A stretch of DNA of 64,000 bases. It comes from Silene conica. Its lineage: Eukaryota; Streptophyta; Magnoliopsida; Caryophyllales; Caryophyllaceae. Positions 11,640 through 23,600 of this stretch are shown one piece after another. The stretch spans positions 33,733,501 to 33,797,500 of the forward strand of contig CM055315.2 of NCBI GenBank assembly GCA_029255685.2, read 5' to 3'. The translations under genes and the position numbers were made by a program. How positions within the stretch are numbered: position 1 is the first letter of the stretch; each line of letters opens with the position of its first letter. The notes beneath the pieces were generated by a model that saw only the letters and a program-made list of their open reading frames with translations, searched no databases and had not been told where the DNA came from.

Positions 11640-11890
11640 AGATAGCAACCAAACCCGCTACCGCAATGGTAGTCGCTAATTAGCGACCGAAAAAAAAAGC
11701 GGGCGACCGATTTCGGTCGCTAAATTTAGCGACCAAAATCCTATCCCAATGTTATCCGAAAAAATCCGCGGGAATCCAAAAAGTACCATTGCGCCAGTTT
11801 AGCGACCGAAATTGGCGACCGAATTCAGTCGCTAAATTTAGCGACCGAATTCAGTCGCTAAATTTAGCGACCGAATTCGGTCGCTAACCC
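11640..11890. repeat. left subterminal repeats of CACTA element 1
   Basis: Several copies of TTAGCGACCGAATTCGGTCGCTAA and variants in direct and inverted order. Such subterminal motifs are the usual binding sites for the TNPA protein of CACTA elements. Confidence 0.82.
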
Positions 11891-12119
11891 CCTGTTATAT
11901 TTTTTTTCTCGCCTCTTCAACCCGTCATTCCCATTGCGTAAGTTTGAAAAGAAAAAAAACCTCAAACCCCCTCCTAACCTGTCGACCGATAGTGCTTATA
12001 CCGGACCACCGCAACGCCACCGGACCACCCACCACCGCCGTTCACCTACATTTTAATCCTTTTTCAGGTTTGTGTTGATTTACTAACTCTATTTATGTAT
12101 TAAATCTCTTTATAGTATT

Positions 12120-12600
12120 ATTGTAATTCAAACAAGTAATTAGATTATTAGGATGCTTTTAGTTAGTAATTAGATTATTAGGATGCTTTTAGTTAATAAT
12201 TAGATTATTAGGATACTTGTAGTTAGTAATTAGATTATTAGGATGCTTTTTAGGATGTTTTGAGTTAGTTAATTGAAAAAAAAATTGGGTGTTATTGTGA
12301 TTAGGGTTAGAAATTGGGGAAAATTGGATTATGATTTTAGTTAGTAATTAGATTATTAGGATGTTTTTAGGATGTTTTTAGTTAGTGAATTGAAAAAAAA
12401 TTGGGTGTTATTGTGATTAGGGTTAGAAATTGGGGAAAATTGGATGATGATTTTAGTTAGTAATTAGATTATTAAGATGTTTTTAGGATGTTTTTAGTTA
12501 GTTAATTGGAAAAAAATTGGGTGTTATTGTGATTTGGGTTAGAAATTGGGGAAAATTGGATGATGAGTATAGTTAGTAATTAGATTTCTAGGATGATTTT
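12120..12600. repeat. tandem repeats in the CACTA 5' region
   Basis: Short units (TTAGTTAGTAATTAGATTATTAGGATGC and variants) repeat first, then a unit of about 120-150 bp with TTGGGTGTTATTGTGAT and AGAAATTGGGGAAAATTGGAT repeats about three times. It lies upstream of the transposase gene, within its probable 5' intron or leader. Confidence 0.75.
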
Positions 12601-12748
12601 GTGATGTTAATTATTATGTTTGTATGTTATTGTAAGTTATTGTGAATATTTTCCGTGGAAGAATTGAATGACTATTGACCTAGTACCCGTTCATGAATTA
12701 CTCGTTAGGAGAAATTCATGAATAGTCCCCATTTTAGGACTGTCTTTG

Positions 12749-12966
12749 TATATTTCAAGTCACTTAGGTAGTAAATACATACTTTTGAATTTATTAGTGG
12801 GGAAAGAGTTTGGTAACAATTTCTTTATGTTGTTCGAATACATATGTGAAATAAATACAAATTTATTTCACATTGTGTATTTGAAGAACTGAGGGGAATT
12901 GCTGCCAAATTTTTTTTCCCCACTAATAAATTCACAATTATGTATTTGCTAGTGACTTGAAATATA
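12749..12966. repeat. ~218-bp near-palindrome (hairpin)
   Basis: TATATTTCAAGTCACT...TTTATTAGTGGGGAA on the left is mirrored by TTCCCCACTAATAAA...AGTGACTTGAAATATA on the right, with the arms meeting near 12857 around AAATAAATACAAATTTATTT. It could be a small fold-back MITE inserted in the CACTA element. A transcript through it would form a long hairpin. Confidence 0.65.
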
Positions 12967-14922
12967 CATTGATGGGTTAAGGTTGGAGTGATAAGGACCC
13001 AATTGAAATCTTTAAGTACATATATTGACTTGAATTCTTAGCTTGAACTTATTATTTGTTGAATTCTTATTGAATTCAAATTATTGTTGTGTGTTTGGTT
13101 TAATTATTATATATTATCTAGATTAAAATGAAGAGATTTGAACGTAGCTGGATGTACGAAGAAAGAGTAGATAAGAAGAAACGTCCTAATGCTAGATTTG
13201 TAAAGGGAGTTCGTGGGTTTATTGAATTTGCTAGATGTTCAGAATCATATGATTTCGAACAACGCAAACTTAGGTGTCCTTGTACTAAATGTAAAAACTT
13301 AAAATATTTACTTGAGGTAGAAGTAGAAGAACATCTTATTACGAATGGGTTTTTTCCAAACTATTACAACTGGATATCACATGGGGAAAAATACTCTTCT
13401 GATCCCGAACACTCTTCTGAACCCGAGAACCTATATAGAGAAATGGTACTTGATGCCTTTGAGTCGAATGTTTTCACTAATCCCGATCGTGTACCTATAA
13501 CCGAGGAAGAAGATCCAAACCCAAAAGCCAAAGCCTTTTTTGATATGCTAAGGGACTCCGAGAAAACTTTATATGAGGGGAGCAGAATGTCATTGTTGCA
13601 AGTTGCATCGAGGATAGTAACGTTAAAATGTGAGTACAATATGCCGTTTAAAGCGGTTGGCAGTATTGCTACTTTAATTGAAGATGTTATACCCGATAAT
13701 AACATTATGACCCGTAATTTTTACAATACCAAAAAAGTGGTCAAAGGTCTTCAACTTCCACATGAAAAGATTGACGCATGTCCTGGAGGATGTATGCTTT
13801 TTTGGAAAGATGATGCGTTGCTAACCAAATGACTGTCATGTTTTCATGGAGCGCTTGTTACCAGTGGCTTTGAAAAATTTACTCCCGACCACCGTTTGGA
13901 ATGCAGTTACAGAAATTAGTCAATTTTTCAGAGACTTGTGTTCTTCCACGATATCAGTTGATGACATGATTCGTTCGGAAGACCAAATTCCAGAAATTTT
14001 GTGTAAACTTGAGATGATATTTCCGCCTTCTTTTTTCAATTCGATGGAGCATCTACCCATTCATTTGCCATATGAAGCTAAAGTTGGTGGACCCGTTCAG
14101 TATAGGTGGATGTATCCTTTCGAAAGAATTCTTAATCATGTGAAAAAGAAAATTGGTAATAAAGCTCGTGTGGAAGGTTCTATTTGCAATGCATATCTAA
14201 CGGAAGAAATTGCCAATTTTTGCTCTTTTTACTTTGAAAAACATATTGACAACAAACAAAAGACTTGAACATTGAAGAAGCGGATGAGTTAGATACAAGT
14301 ATACCCAAGTGTTTTCATGTGCAAGATGATGAAGGGTGTTCTTCTGCTAGGGGAACAAGATTTCTGGATGACAAGGAGTATAATCGTGCTCACCTTTATG
14401 TCCTATCTAATTGTGAGGTTTTGGAGCCATATGAAGCAAAATTTGTGACAGATTTCATGACTGATCACCCTAATGTTAAAAGAGAGGATGTTTGGAGTAA
14501 ACACGAGGATCAGTTTCCAGGTTGGTTTCGAAAGCATGTAGTTAAGCTAAATATCCAAGATGATGTGGTTAGATGCTTGGCTTTGGGTCCTTCTCGAAAG
14601 GTTGTCACGTGGAAGCATTATTTAGTTAATGGGTTTAAGTTTCACACATTCGACTACGGGAAAAGTAAGGCTAAATGCAACTATGGCGTTACTATTTCTT
14701 CTCTTGATGGCAACGACTATTATGGGATATTAGAGGATATCTTTGAGTTGTGCTATAATGGGCGTGAACGGGGTTACAAAGCTGTCTTATTCAAGATTCA
14801 ATGGAGAGATAATTCTGTAGCTGGAACGAGAGTCCGTGATCGCTACAAGCTTGTAGAAGTGAATCACACTCGAACCTATTCTAAATATGATCCATTTATA
14901 CTTGCACAACAAGCTCAGCAAA

Positions 14923-17149
14923 TGTAACACCCCCATTTATTTAAGGGCCTGTACTAGGACTCCTAAGATAAATAAAGGTGTTACCATCTCGGTTTCCCGA
15001 GGCAGTAGATACAAAGGAAGATAAACAGTACTTTAAATTAAAATTTAACTCAGAACATAACTCTTACATCTGTATCCGAAAGTCTTAACAAAACAAATAA
15101 ATTACAACTCATGCTAAACTGACTAAGGTGATCTAGACTATAGTCTGGTCCGGATCCAAGCTCTTTCTCCCATAGCTCCCCCTTAGTCTCAGCCACCTGT
15201 CAATCTGCTCCCCATCACGGATCATCACAGGTGTCACACGAATACACAGGGTCAACCACGAGGTTGAGTAGGGAAAGGAAATAATATAACAACAATATAG
15301 TAAACTCCGCACCGATCCAACGCCAAATATACTCCGCACCGATCCAACGCCAAATATACTCCGCACCGATCCAACACCATATATACTCCGCACCGATCCA
15401 ACACCAAATATACTCCGCACCGATCCAACACCATATATACTCCGCACCGATCCAACACCGTATCACAAGACCCAATATATATTCACATCATAAAATATCA
15501 CAGAAAAAGGTAACAACTCAATACAACGATCACATGATGTGATATAGCAAGCATGCTTAATGCCAAATGAGAACAGAATACACAGTATTATAAACCAGTA
15601 TTATCCCCTACCTCGTATAGCAGAATTGTAGATAAGTCCAAAGCCCGCTAGAAGCGTTCCACGCGGAAATTGCTACCTAAACACGTATTTGTAACGAATT
15701 AATAACCTTCCCGAACCCCCATATCAACCTATACTTACTATAAATAGAAACCTTCCATAAATGGAAAGTTTCCAGAGATAAAATCCATTATAAATGGAAA
15801 GTTTCCATAAATAGAAACTTCCCTAACTTAACGATTTCCCGACTCATAACTTCAACTATACGATAACGAATTAATATTAAAATAACGAAAGACGTCTATG
15901 ATTAACATAGTAGTAATAATAATAATAATAATAATAATAAGAATAAGAATAAGAATTGTCACAAGACACGACTAACCCGACAACAAACACGACTAACCCG
16001 ACAACAACCCTTATCACGCCCATAACAGCGCCCAAAACAACCACCTACCACCACGTAGCACCTGCCCCTACCCCCGTCACCGACCAACCTCGACCACCAG
16101 AACCACCAGCTACCCCGTCGACACTGCCCAACCCACCGACGAGGCAGGAACAGACCCACCACCAACCCAGAAAAGCCGCCTGAACCTTCTGACCGTTACA
16201 AGAAACCCTACCTTCGACCACCCTCAACGACTACCAACAACCCCCAAACCACCGACACCTCACCCCTGACACACGCCCTACACGACGACTGTGGTACCAC
16301 CGCGTCGACCTCCCCCGAGTCAGCGGTGGTACCACCCTCAAAACTCCCTACCGTAGCAACTTACCCGAGATTGATGTAACAGGGGTGATAAACACCCCTG
16401 TCGACACCCACTGCGACGACTACTCCCTCCCTGACAACCCCCGTGACACCCCCTGACCCACCAGGAAGACGAGACCACAAAACCACAGACCAACGACCCA
16501 CAACCACCATACGAACCCACTGACAAAACAACCATACGCAGTGTATAAAAAAAACAGAGTAAACTCGATTACGCATACCTGACTTCTTAACCGAATTAGG
16601 GAGGAACGTAAGGTGATTTGTGACTGTAAAAACTCCCCTTCTCCTCCGTGTGGTGGCGTCTGTAGGCGTAGGTATCGGGTGTGCCAAAGCTAGGTCAGAA
16701 AGTGGGTGTTTTTTGATCCTCCAAATGACGGCATAGAGGAGGAGGGTGAGGTGTTTGTGTGAATTAGGGTTTAGTATGGAGTAATGGAAAAAATAACGTG
16801 TGTGGCTGTTGTGTGTTGACACACCAAACGAGGCTCAAGTGCTCACAAGGTCCCGAGATCAAACCCCTTAGTCGACATGTCTCAACTCTATACCATCCAC
16901 TACTTTATTTATCGAATGTAAAGGCGTTGATAAATATCGACTCCATAATTATATAAAACAACGATTATATAAAACAATTCTCGTACCCAAGTTATCGATA
17001 AATAAAACCCGTACTAGGCACTTTACTAATAAAATATAAGAACACTTGTTCGATAACTTAATTATCGAACTTACACGTTCAAGTAATTATCAACATGTTA
17101 ACATAAATATTAATATTAATTAAAACACAATAAAATATGGGGTATTACA
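14923..17149 (-). mobile_element. solo LTR, 2.2 kb, inserted in the TNP2 gene
   Basis: It is bounded by TGTAACACCCCCATTT at the left and GGGGTATTACA at the right, with the 5-bp target duplication GCAAA on both sides (14918-14922, 17150-17154). No internal region or second LTR is present, so it is a solo LTR left by recombination. The ends and the first 40 bases match the LTRs of the 35958-43875 element, which gives the minus orientation. Confidence 0.85.
15302..15465. repeat. 27-bp minisatellite, six units
   Basis: Six consecutive copies of ACTCCGCACCGATCCAAC plus CCAWATAT, differing by one or two bases, inside the solo LTR. Confidence 0.9.
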
Positions 17150-17590
17150 GCAAATTTATTATGCATCGTCACCTAGCACAAGTAAAGATAGACAACAAAA
17201 GAATTGGTGTGCGGTAATTAAAACAAAGGCGCGATCAGAAGTCGACACATCCTTTTTCCAAGAAGAAGTTGTATCAGAGTCCATTCTGTCCCCAATAGAT
17301 CAAGAAGTCATTTATGGAAATGAGATAGAATCGGGAGAGGAGCTAGAAGATGATGAAATGGAGGGGCAAGATCAGTTACAAGATAATAATGATGAAGAGT
17401 TAGAAGAGGAGGAAGAGGATGATGACGAGGAGGAGGTGGTAGAAGAAGAAGAGGATGACGATGATGATGATGAGTAAAAGTAGTATGAGGTTTTCATCCT
17501 ATATATTTATTTAGGTCCTGTTTTTTACCAACATTATTTATTATGTTATATATATGTATGTTAACATTTTTCCTGCAATTATAGGTTCAC

Positions 17591-19170
17591 ATGGCTCGTG
17601 GAGGAGGCAGGCAACGGGGCGGTTTTAGTGGTAGTGGCGGGGACAGTAGCTCGGCCCGATCACAGGGGGAGGAGGAGGTCCGTGTGTCGACTGATAGTGA
17701 GGAGGAGGAGGAGGTCCGTGTACCCCGCCATACTGACGGCAGGATCATCATTGATCCGACGGGTCTTTGGTAATTTTTTATTCACTAGTTGTTTATTTAT
17801 TTATTAATTTTATTCAAACTAGTCTTATTAATTAACATTCATGTTTGGTTTCAGGTTTAAACATCAAACAACGGTTCGTGGCGTCACCAATAGCATTCAA
17901 GAGAACATGGTTCACGGCGTCACTTGTTGGACAAACGCTAGTGACGAGGACAAGGAGATGTGGTACAACGCCTTTCGGGTACGTATATAAGTCTTTAATT
18001 TAATTATTTATTTTTTATAAATTCATGGTTGATTTGTTTCTCTAATAACCCTTCTTTTTTTGGTAGCGTGTCTTCTATTGGCCAAGTGCGCTTGATCGAC
18101 TGGCTTGGGATCGATTCAATGATGTTGGTCAAAGGAGGCTAAAGGACATTATGTATAAGGTGTCGAGGAGAAAGACTCCGCCAACGTTCATGAAAGGTAT
18201 TAATTTATTAATAATCGTATTAAAATAAAAAGTTTTAACATTTTTTTAATTTATAGTAATCGTTTCTATTTTATTGGATTGTAGGTCAGTCATATGAAGA
18301 ATTCACTAAGTACAGAGAAAGTCCTGAGTTCAAGCAAAAGTCGGCGCGGAACAAGGCGAACAAGAGGGGTGGAGATGATCCCGAAGCGGAGGCTGGCGCT
18401 ACTCATTATGGTGGGTCTCAGTCATTCCATGATCGCGTGACGATAACTATAAGTATTTACTCTTGTGATTTAATTTATCACTTTTATCTTGAAGTATATA
18501 TTTAGCTTTAAATTTTAATTAACTGACTAACACTTCATGAATTTATTATTTTTTTTATAGGCAAGGAAAAATAAGGGCCAGCTACAATCGGTTGTAGATC
18601 TCTTCCTTGAGACACATGCCGGAAAGGAAAGGAAAGGGTTCGTCTTCGTAAATGCAAGAGATCGTGAATTATATGTAAGTGTTATTGTATAAAGTATTTA
18701 AAAAATGATTTATAATCAATGATTTATTTATATGTAAGTGTTATTGTATATATTATTAATAATGTTTCATTTTTTTGTAGGAAACATTTCTTAAACGAAA
18801 GAAGGCGAACCCTGACATCTCCGACAATCAGCTATGGTATGAATTGGTAGACGGTTTTCATAAAGGAGGAGTCTATGGGGCCGGTTTAGCTAAAGAGCTC
18901 TTTTATGAACCGCCGGCAAGAAGAGGGTCCTCGTCCCAGCATCAACCCTATGTTCCTGGTTTGGTCAGTCACCTTCAGATACAACTAGCTGAGAAGGATA
19001 GAAGGGACACCGAACGAGATGAAGAGCTGAGGAGAATGAAAGAAGAGATGGAAAGGATGTCTTCCTACTTTGCTAATTGTAACAGCGGTTGGCGTCCACA
19101 GGATCGGGATCCAAGAGATCCCGATTATGGAGGTGGTAGTGGGGCGGGAGCATCTTTTCCAGTGTCGTAG
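17591..19170 (+). CDS. TNPA-type CACTA protein (plant transposase, Transposase_24 family)
   Basis: Six exons inferred from GT..AG sites in phase: 17591-17769, 17855-17978, 18067-18196, 18285-18436, 18561-18674 and 18781-19170, giving 362 residues with no internal stop. The N-terminus is Gly/Ser-rich, then acidic. The middle has the family pattern with W-F-K-H, T-N-A-S-D-E-D-K-E-M-W and L-A-W-D-R-F. A K-K-G/N-K basic stretch and a Glu/Arg-rich coiled coil (~19000-19060) follow. This family is the second CACTA protein; TNPA of En/Spm binds the subterminal repeats. It lies 114 bases after the broken TNP2 gene, the usual order. It appears intact while its partner is dead. ATG at 17591 is the first after a putative leader acceptor. 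Confidence 0.75.
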
Positions 19171-19397
19171 CTAGTTGCTCCTGTTTTTTTAGTGACTCTT
19201 GTTTAGTGTTGGATACTTGTTACTTTAGTACCCGAATTTCGTACTTTGTAATCCAGATGAGTTTCTTTTTATTTATGCAATCAGATGTTTCGCATCAATT
19301 GGGTTGTGCGCTGGTGATTCTTGGTTTTGCTTACAGGTTTACAGTAGTAGCTACGGATTTGGCTAGGACAAAACCGAATTTTATGGGGAAATACATG

Positions 19398-19800
19398 TAG
19401 AATTAGCGACCGCATGTAAAATTAGCGACCACTGTCGGTCGCTAACCCCCTGTAACTTTTTTTCATTGGCGACCATTTAGCGACCGATGTCAGTCGCTAA
19501 ATTAGCGACCGATGTCAGTAGCTAAATTAGCGACTGAAATCGGTCGCTAATTTAGCGACTGAAATCGGTCGCTAAATTAGCGACTGACATCGGTCGCTAA
19601 ATTAGCTACCACTGTCAGTCGCTAAATTAGCGACCACTATCGGTCGCCCGCTTTTTTTTTTGCGGTCGCTAAAATTGGCGACCAATATCGGTCGCTAAAA
19701 GCGACTACAACCTGCGACTAAAGGCGTGCGACTGAAATTGGTCACTAAAATTAGAAGGGAGACCGCTTGTGGTCGCTAATTTCAGTCGCAATCTGACGTA
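19398..19800. repeat. right subterminal repeats of CACTA element 1
   Basis: More than ten copies of AAATTAGCGACTGAAATCGG and TCGGTCGCTAAATTAGCGAC-type units, the counterpart of the left array. Adjacent units form perfect or near-perfect palindromes. Confidence 0.82.
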
Positions 19801-19812
19801 TCTGTTGTAGTG

Positions 19813-20010
19813 TATTATATTGGTTACTTTGCTAAATCATGAAAATTAACAACAATAACAAACAATTTCGCTGCACAATTCGAATTACAGTTCACAAATA
19901 CATACATGTCATGATATTAAAAAACGAACAATCATGTGGTATGTTACTTTCGTTCCTCTGCCTAGTTTCACATCAAATTGGTTACTAGAGCTAAGTTTAG
20001 ATTTATTGCT
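19813..20010 (+). repeat. 5' LTR of the Ty3/gypsy element, second part
   Basis: It resumes directly after the CACTA target copy TAT (19813-19815) and matches about 30680-30880, for example AACAACAATAACAAACAATT and CGTTCCTCTGC. The exact inner end is unclear because similarity to the 3' copy continues past a tRNA-Met-like primer site (TGGTTACTAGAGCTA, ~19980). Confidence 0.75.
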
Positions 20011-20367
20011 TAATAAATCTGTCTTGGGAAATTCTAATCATGGTTAATAATAGCAATGGTGATGGTAGTCCAAAAACCTGGGAAGACGGTCATAACAAGT
20101 TTAAAGCAGAGATGACTCAGATGTCTTATGTTTTAAAGGGGATAACCAACATGTTAAAGGACAAAGAGAAAAAAAAGATATCGATGGTTTATCTAGATCC
20201 GAGGAGGACGAGCAACCTAACGAAAGGACGTGGAACAAGAACGATGATGATCGGGGTCTTAAACTCGATGTTTCTGACTTTAGTGGCGACATGGATTCAG
20301 AGAAATTTTTATAATGGGTAAGACAAGTTGAAAGGGTGTTTGAGTACAAGGATTACGATGACAAGAC
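20011..20367 (+). pseudogene. gag N-terminal part of the Ty3/gypsy element
   Basis: A leader and possible ATG at 20040 are followed by sequence whose gag similarity changes frame. The block with L-K-L-D-V-S-D-F-S-G and V-E-R-V-F-E-Y-K-D-Y is typical of plant Ty3/gypsy gag, with a stop just after S-E-K-F-L. It is cut at 20367 by the Ty1/copia element; 20363-20367 is the AAGAC target copy. Confidence 0.7.
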
Positions 20368-20603
20368 TGAAGAAGTTGATATTGCCAAAGATAATTCTTT
20401 GATTGATTGATAAAGTATAAATACAAAATACAATCCTATGAAATTAGGAAACTAGGTAAGCAAGAATATTTACTTAACAAAACTAGGAGTTATAGACTAC
20501 CTAAAATACAAGGTAAGATATTGTAAAGATATTGTACAAGGAATATTATACTAAAGATAATATACAAAAGATATTGTATTAGGATATAGAATTATCTCTA
20601 ATA
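20368..20603 (-). repeat. 3' LTR of copia element 1 (236 bp)
   Basis: In plus orientation it begins TGAAGAAGTTGATATTGCC. It is almost identical to 26136-26293 for its first ~158 bases, then has about 78 more bases up to the polypurine tract. Confidence 0.78.
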
Positions 20604-23600
20604 TGCCCCCGCAAGCTGGACGGTCGAAGAGAAAGACCAAGCTTGAGCAAAATGGGCTCGAGGCGCGGTCTCGGTAAGGGCTTGGTGAGAGCATCCGCAA
20701 GTTGGTCGCTAGCTGAGATGTGTTGAACTCGTAGGAGTCCTTTGTTAACCTGTTCGCGAACAAAATGAAAAGACAGGGCGACGTGTTTCATTCGAGAATG
20801 AAAAACGGGATTAGAAGAATAGTGTGTTGCTCCGAGATTATCGCAATAAATAACTGGAGGGGCGAGAATCCGATGATGGAGTTCGGATAGAAGAGACCGA
20901 ATCCACATAAGTTCAGCCGTAGTGTCGGCAACAGCTCTGAACTCGGCTTCCGTAGTGGAGCGAGCTAAGGTGTGTTGTTTCTTCGAGGACCATGAGATAG
21001 GATTAGCACCTAGATATACTAGATAGCCCGTAGTAGATATATAATTGTCCGTATCACGAGCAAAATCTGCATCACAAAAGGCATGTAATGATAGAGGTGT
21101 GTCACGATGTAATTGAATGCCAACTTGTAACGAACCTTTCAAGTAACGGAGCAACCGTTTTAGCGCGGCCCAATGAGCATCATGGGGAGATTGCATGAAT
21201 TGAGCAAGCTTATTGACACTGAACGCAATATCGGGACGGGTTAGGGAGAGGTATTGGAGGCTACCAACTAACGTACGATAGTCGGCGGGGTTAGGGATGG
21301 GGCTGCCGTCGGAAATTGTGAGGGGGGGGGGGGTAGGATGACATGGGTGTGGTGGTTGGCTTGCTGTCTAGCATGTTGGACCGTTGGAGTAAGTCATAGA
21401 TATATTTGGTTTTGGTAAGTCGCAGGCCTTTGGGGTTAGGGGTGACTTCAATGCCGAGAAAGTATGACGGGAAACCAAGATCCTTAAGGGAGAAGCGGGT
21501 TGCAAAGGAGGTGAAAAAATGATTTAATGTGGGGGATGAGGGACCGGAGACGATGATGTCGTCTACATAAACAAGTAAGTAAATTTGAGTGGAGTTTTTA
21601 TTGTAGAGAAAGAGGGAGGAGTCAGATAGAGACTGAGTGAAACCAAAGGAGAGAAGATAGGTGGTTAGTTCGGTAAACCAAGCCCTGGGGGCTTGTTTAA
21701 GGCCATAAATAACTTTGGTGAGTTTGCAAACATGATTGGGAAGGGCGGGGTTAGAGAACCCCGGGGGTTGGGACATGTAAACAGTTTCAGATAACGTACC
21801 TTGGAGAAAATTATTGTTGATGTCGAGTTGCTTGAGGGACCAACCACGGGAGAGTGCAAGGGAAAGTATGAGACGGACTGTGACTGGCTTAACCATGGGA
21901 CTGAAGGTGTCAGTATAGTCAACACCTGGTCGTTGATGAAAGCCTTTGGCAACAAGACGAGCTTTGTATTTATTGATGGTGTTATCGGGATTATATTTAA
22001 TGCGGAAGACCCATTTACACCCAATGATATTTAGGGAAGGGTCAGAGGGTACAAGGGTCCAAGTGTTGTTTTTGAGGAGAGCGGAGTGTTCATCCTCCAT
22101 GGCGGCTTGCCACTTTGGATCTTGAAGGGCATACTTGAGGGTGACAGGGGGAAAGGAGGCGGTGGAAAGAGACACAAGGTTAGCATATCGGGGGTTAGGA
22201 CACCGTATGTTGTTCATGAGTCGTGTGGTGGTCCGAGAGGTGGGGGGAGGAGGGGGAGGAGAAGGAGGGGAGGAGGGGGAGGGTGACACGGGAGGAGTCA
22301 CGGGAGGGGGTACACCAGGGGCAGGGATAGAGGGCTGGGCAGGGGGTACGGCCTGGGTGACAGGCGGATTGCCACGGGACTGAGGGGAAGGGCGAGGGTC
22401 AGAGGCAGCAGGTGTTTCGGGGGGTTCGGAGGCAGAGTGAGCAGGGGTTTCAGGGGGGTTAGGAGGGGCAGGGGGTGGGAGAGGAGGAGAGGAGGTTGAG
22501 TCAACAAGGAGCGGGAGGGCAAGGGTGCACCACTGTTGTGGAGTGTAGGTGACGGTAGGGGGCTGGGAAGTCACGAGTTTGGGAAAGGGAAATTGGTGTT
22601 CAACGAATTGGACATGGCGGGAAGTGTAGAGACGATTGTGAGTAATATCAAGGCAGTGGTAGGCACTTTGGGTAGAGGAGTAACCCACAAAGATACAAGG
22701 TTTGGATTTTGGTTCAAGTTTGTGTTGGGTGTAGGGACGCAACCAAGGATAGCAAAGGCAGCCAAAATTCTTGAGTTTAGTGTAGTTAGGGGGAGTATTG
22801 AAGAGTTTGAAGAAGGGAGTGATATTTTGGAGGACAGGGGTGGGCATGCGGTTAATGAGGTAGACTGTAGTAACAAAAGCATAGGACCAAAAGGGGAGGG
22901 GAAGAGAGGCATGGGTTAAAAGGGATAGACCAGTTTCAACGACATGGCGATGTTTGCGTTCCGCTATGCCATTGTGTTCCGGGGTGTGGGGGGAGAGGTG
23001 AGATGAGTAATGCCATCACTAGTTATGGAAGGGGTGAGTTTGATGTATACACCACCATTGTCAGAAAAGAGTTTAATTATGGGTTGGGCAAAGTGTTTCT
23101 CCACAAGGGCACGGAAACGGTTGAAGGTGGGGGCGGTGTCGGACTTATTTTTGAGAGGGTAGAGCCAGGTATAGCGAGTAAAGTGATCAATAAAAACAAC
23201 ATAATATTTGTAACCATCATGTGAGTGTACAGGGGAGGTCCAAACATCAGAAAATATAAGTTCAAGAGGTTTTGTAGATGTAAGTGTAGAATCAGAAAAG
23301 GAAAGTTTATGACTATTATTAATAGAGCATGGGTTACAATGAAAATTATTATGTTGCGGAATGTTTAAATTATTCTGACTACTAATAAACTTTAAAATAG
23401 AGGAAGACGGATGACCAAGTTTGTGATGCCAAGACCCATCAACGGACCCGTGAGAGAGTAGCGCCGTGGGAGAGGATGCACACCATTCATACAAGCCCGC
23501 GTCAAGAATTCCCTTAAGGAGCACTCTTCCCGTTTGTCGGTCCTGCAAGAGACACGAATCAGCAGTGAAATTAGCCACAGCGTCGTTATCAATACAAAAC

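Larger units (their letters stand above)
13128..17477 (+). pseudogene. TNP2-type CACTA transposase gene, core deleted and interrupted
   Basis: 13128-13826 encodes the N-terminal transposase-associated domain (C-P-C-T-K-C-K zinc-like motif) up to a G-G-C-M-L-F-W-K-D-D block. In intact TNP2 proteins this block precedes the large catalytic core. Here the sequence passes directly to the downstream D-C-H-V-F-M-E-R-L-L-P block (~13829) in another frame, so the core is missing. A second frame change occurs near 14262. 14265-14922 encodes the C-terminal domain like DUF4216. A solo LTR then splits the reading frame, which resumes at 17150 and ends in an acidic Glu/Asp tail with a stop at 17475-17477. 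It cannot encode an active transposase. Confidence 0.82.
11622..19812 (+). mobile_element. CACTA (En/Spm) DNA transposon, 8.19 kb
   Basis: It starts CACTACAAGAA and ends TGTTGTAGTG, is bounded by the 3-bp target duplication TAT on both sides, and has arrays of GCGACCGAAATCGGTCGC-type subterminal repeats at each end. It encodes a broken TNP2-type transposase and a TNPA-type second protein (Transposase_24 family) that looks intact, in the usual order. It sits in the 5' LTR of a Ty3/gypsy element and carries a solo LTR in its transposase gene. Confidence 0.92.

Noticed and set aside
15133..15475. Open frames with repeated V-G-S-V-R-S or C-W-I-G-A-E-Y-I units
   Set aside because: All three frames are open because the 27-bp minisatellite is a multiple of three; no conserved protein.
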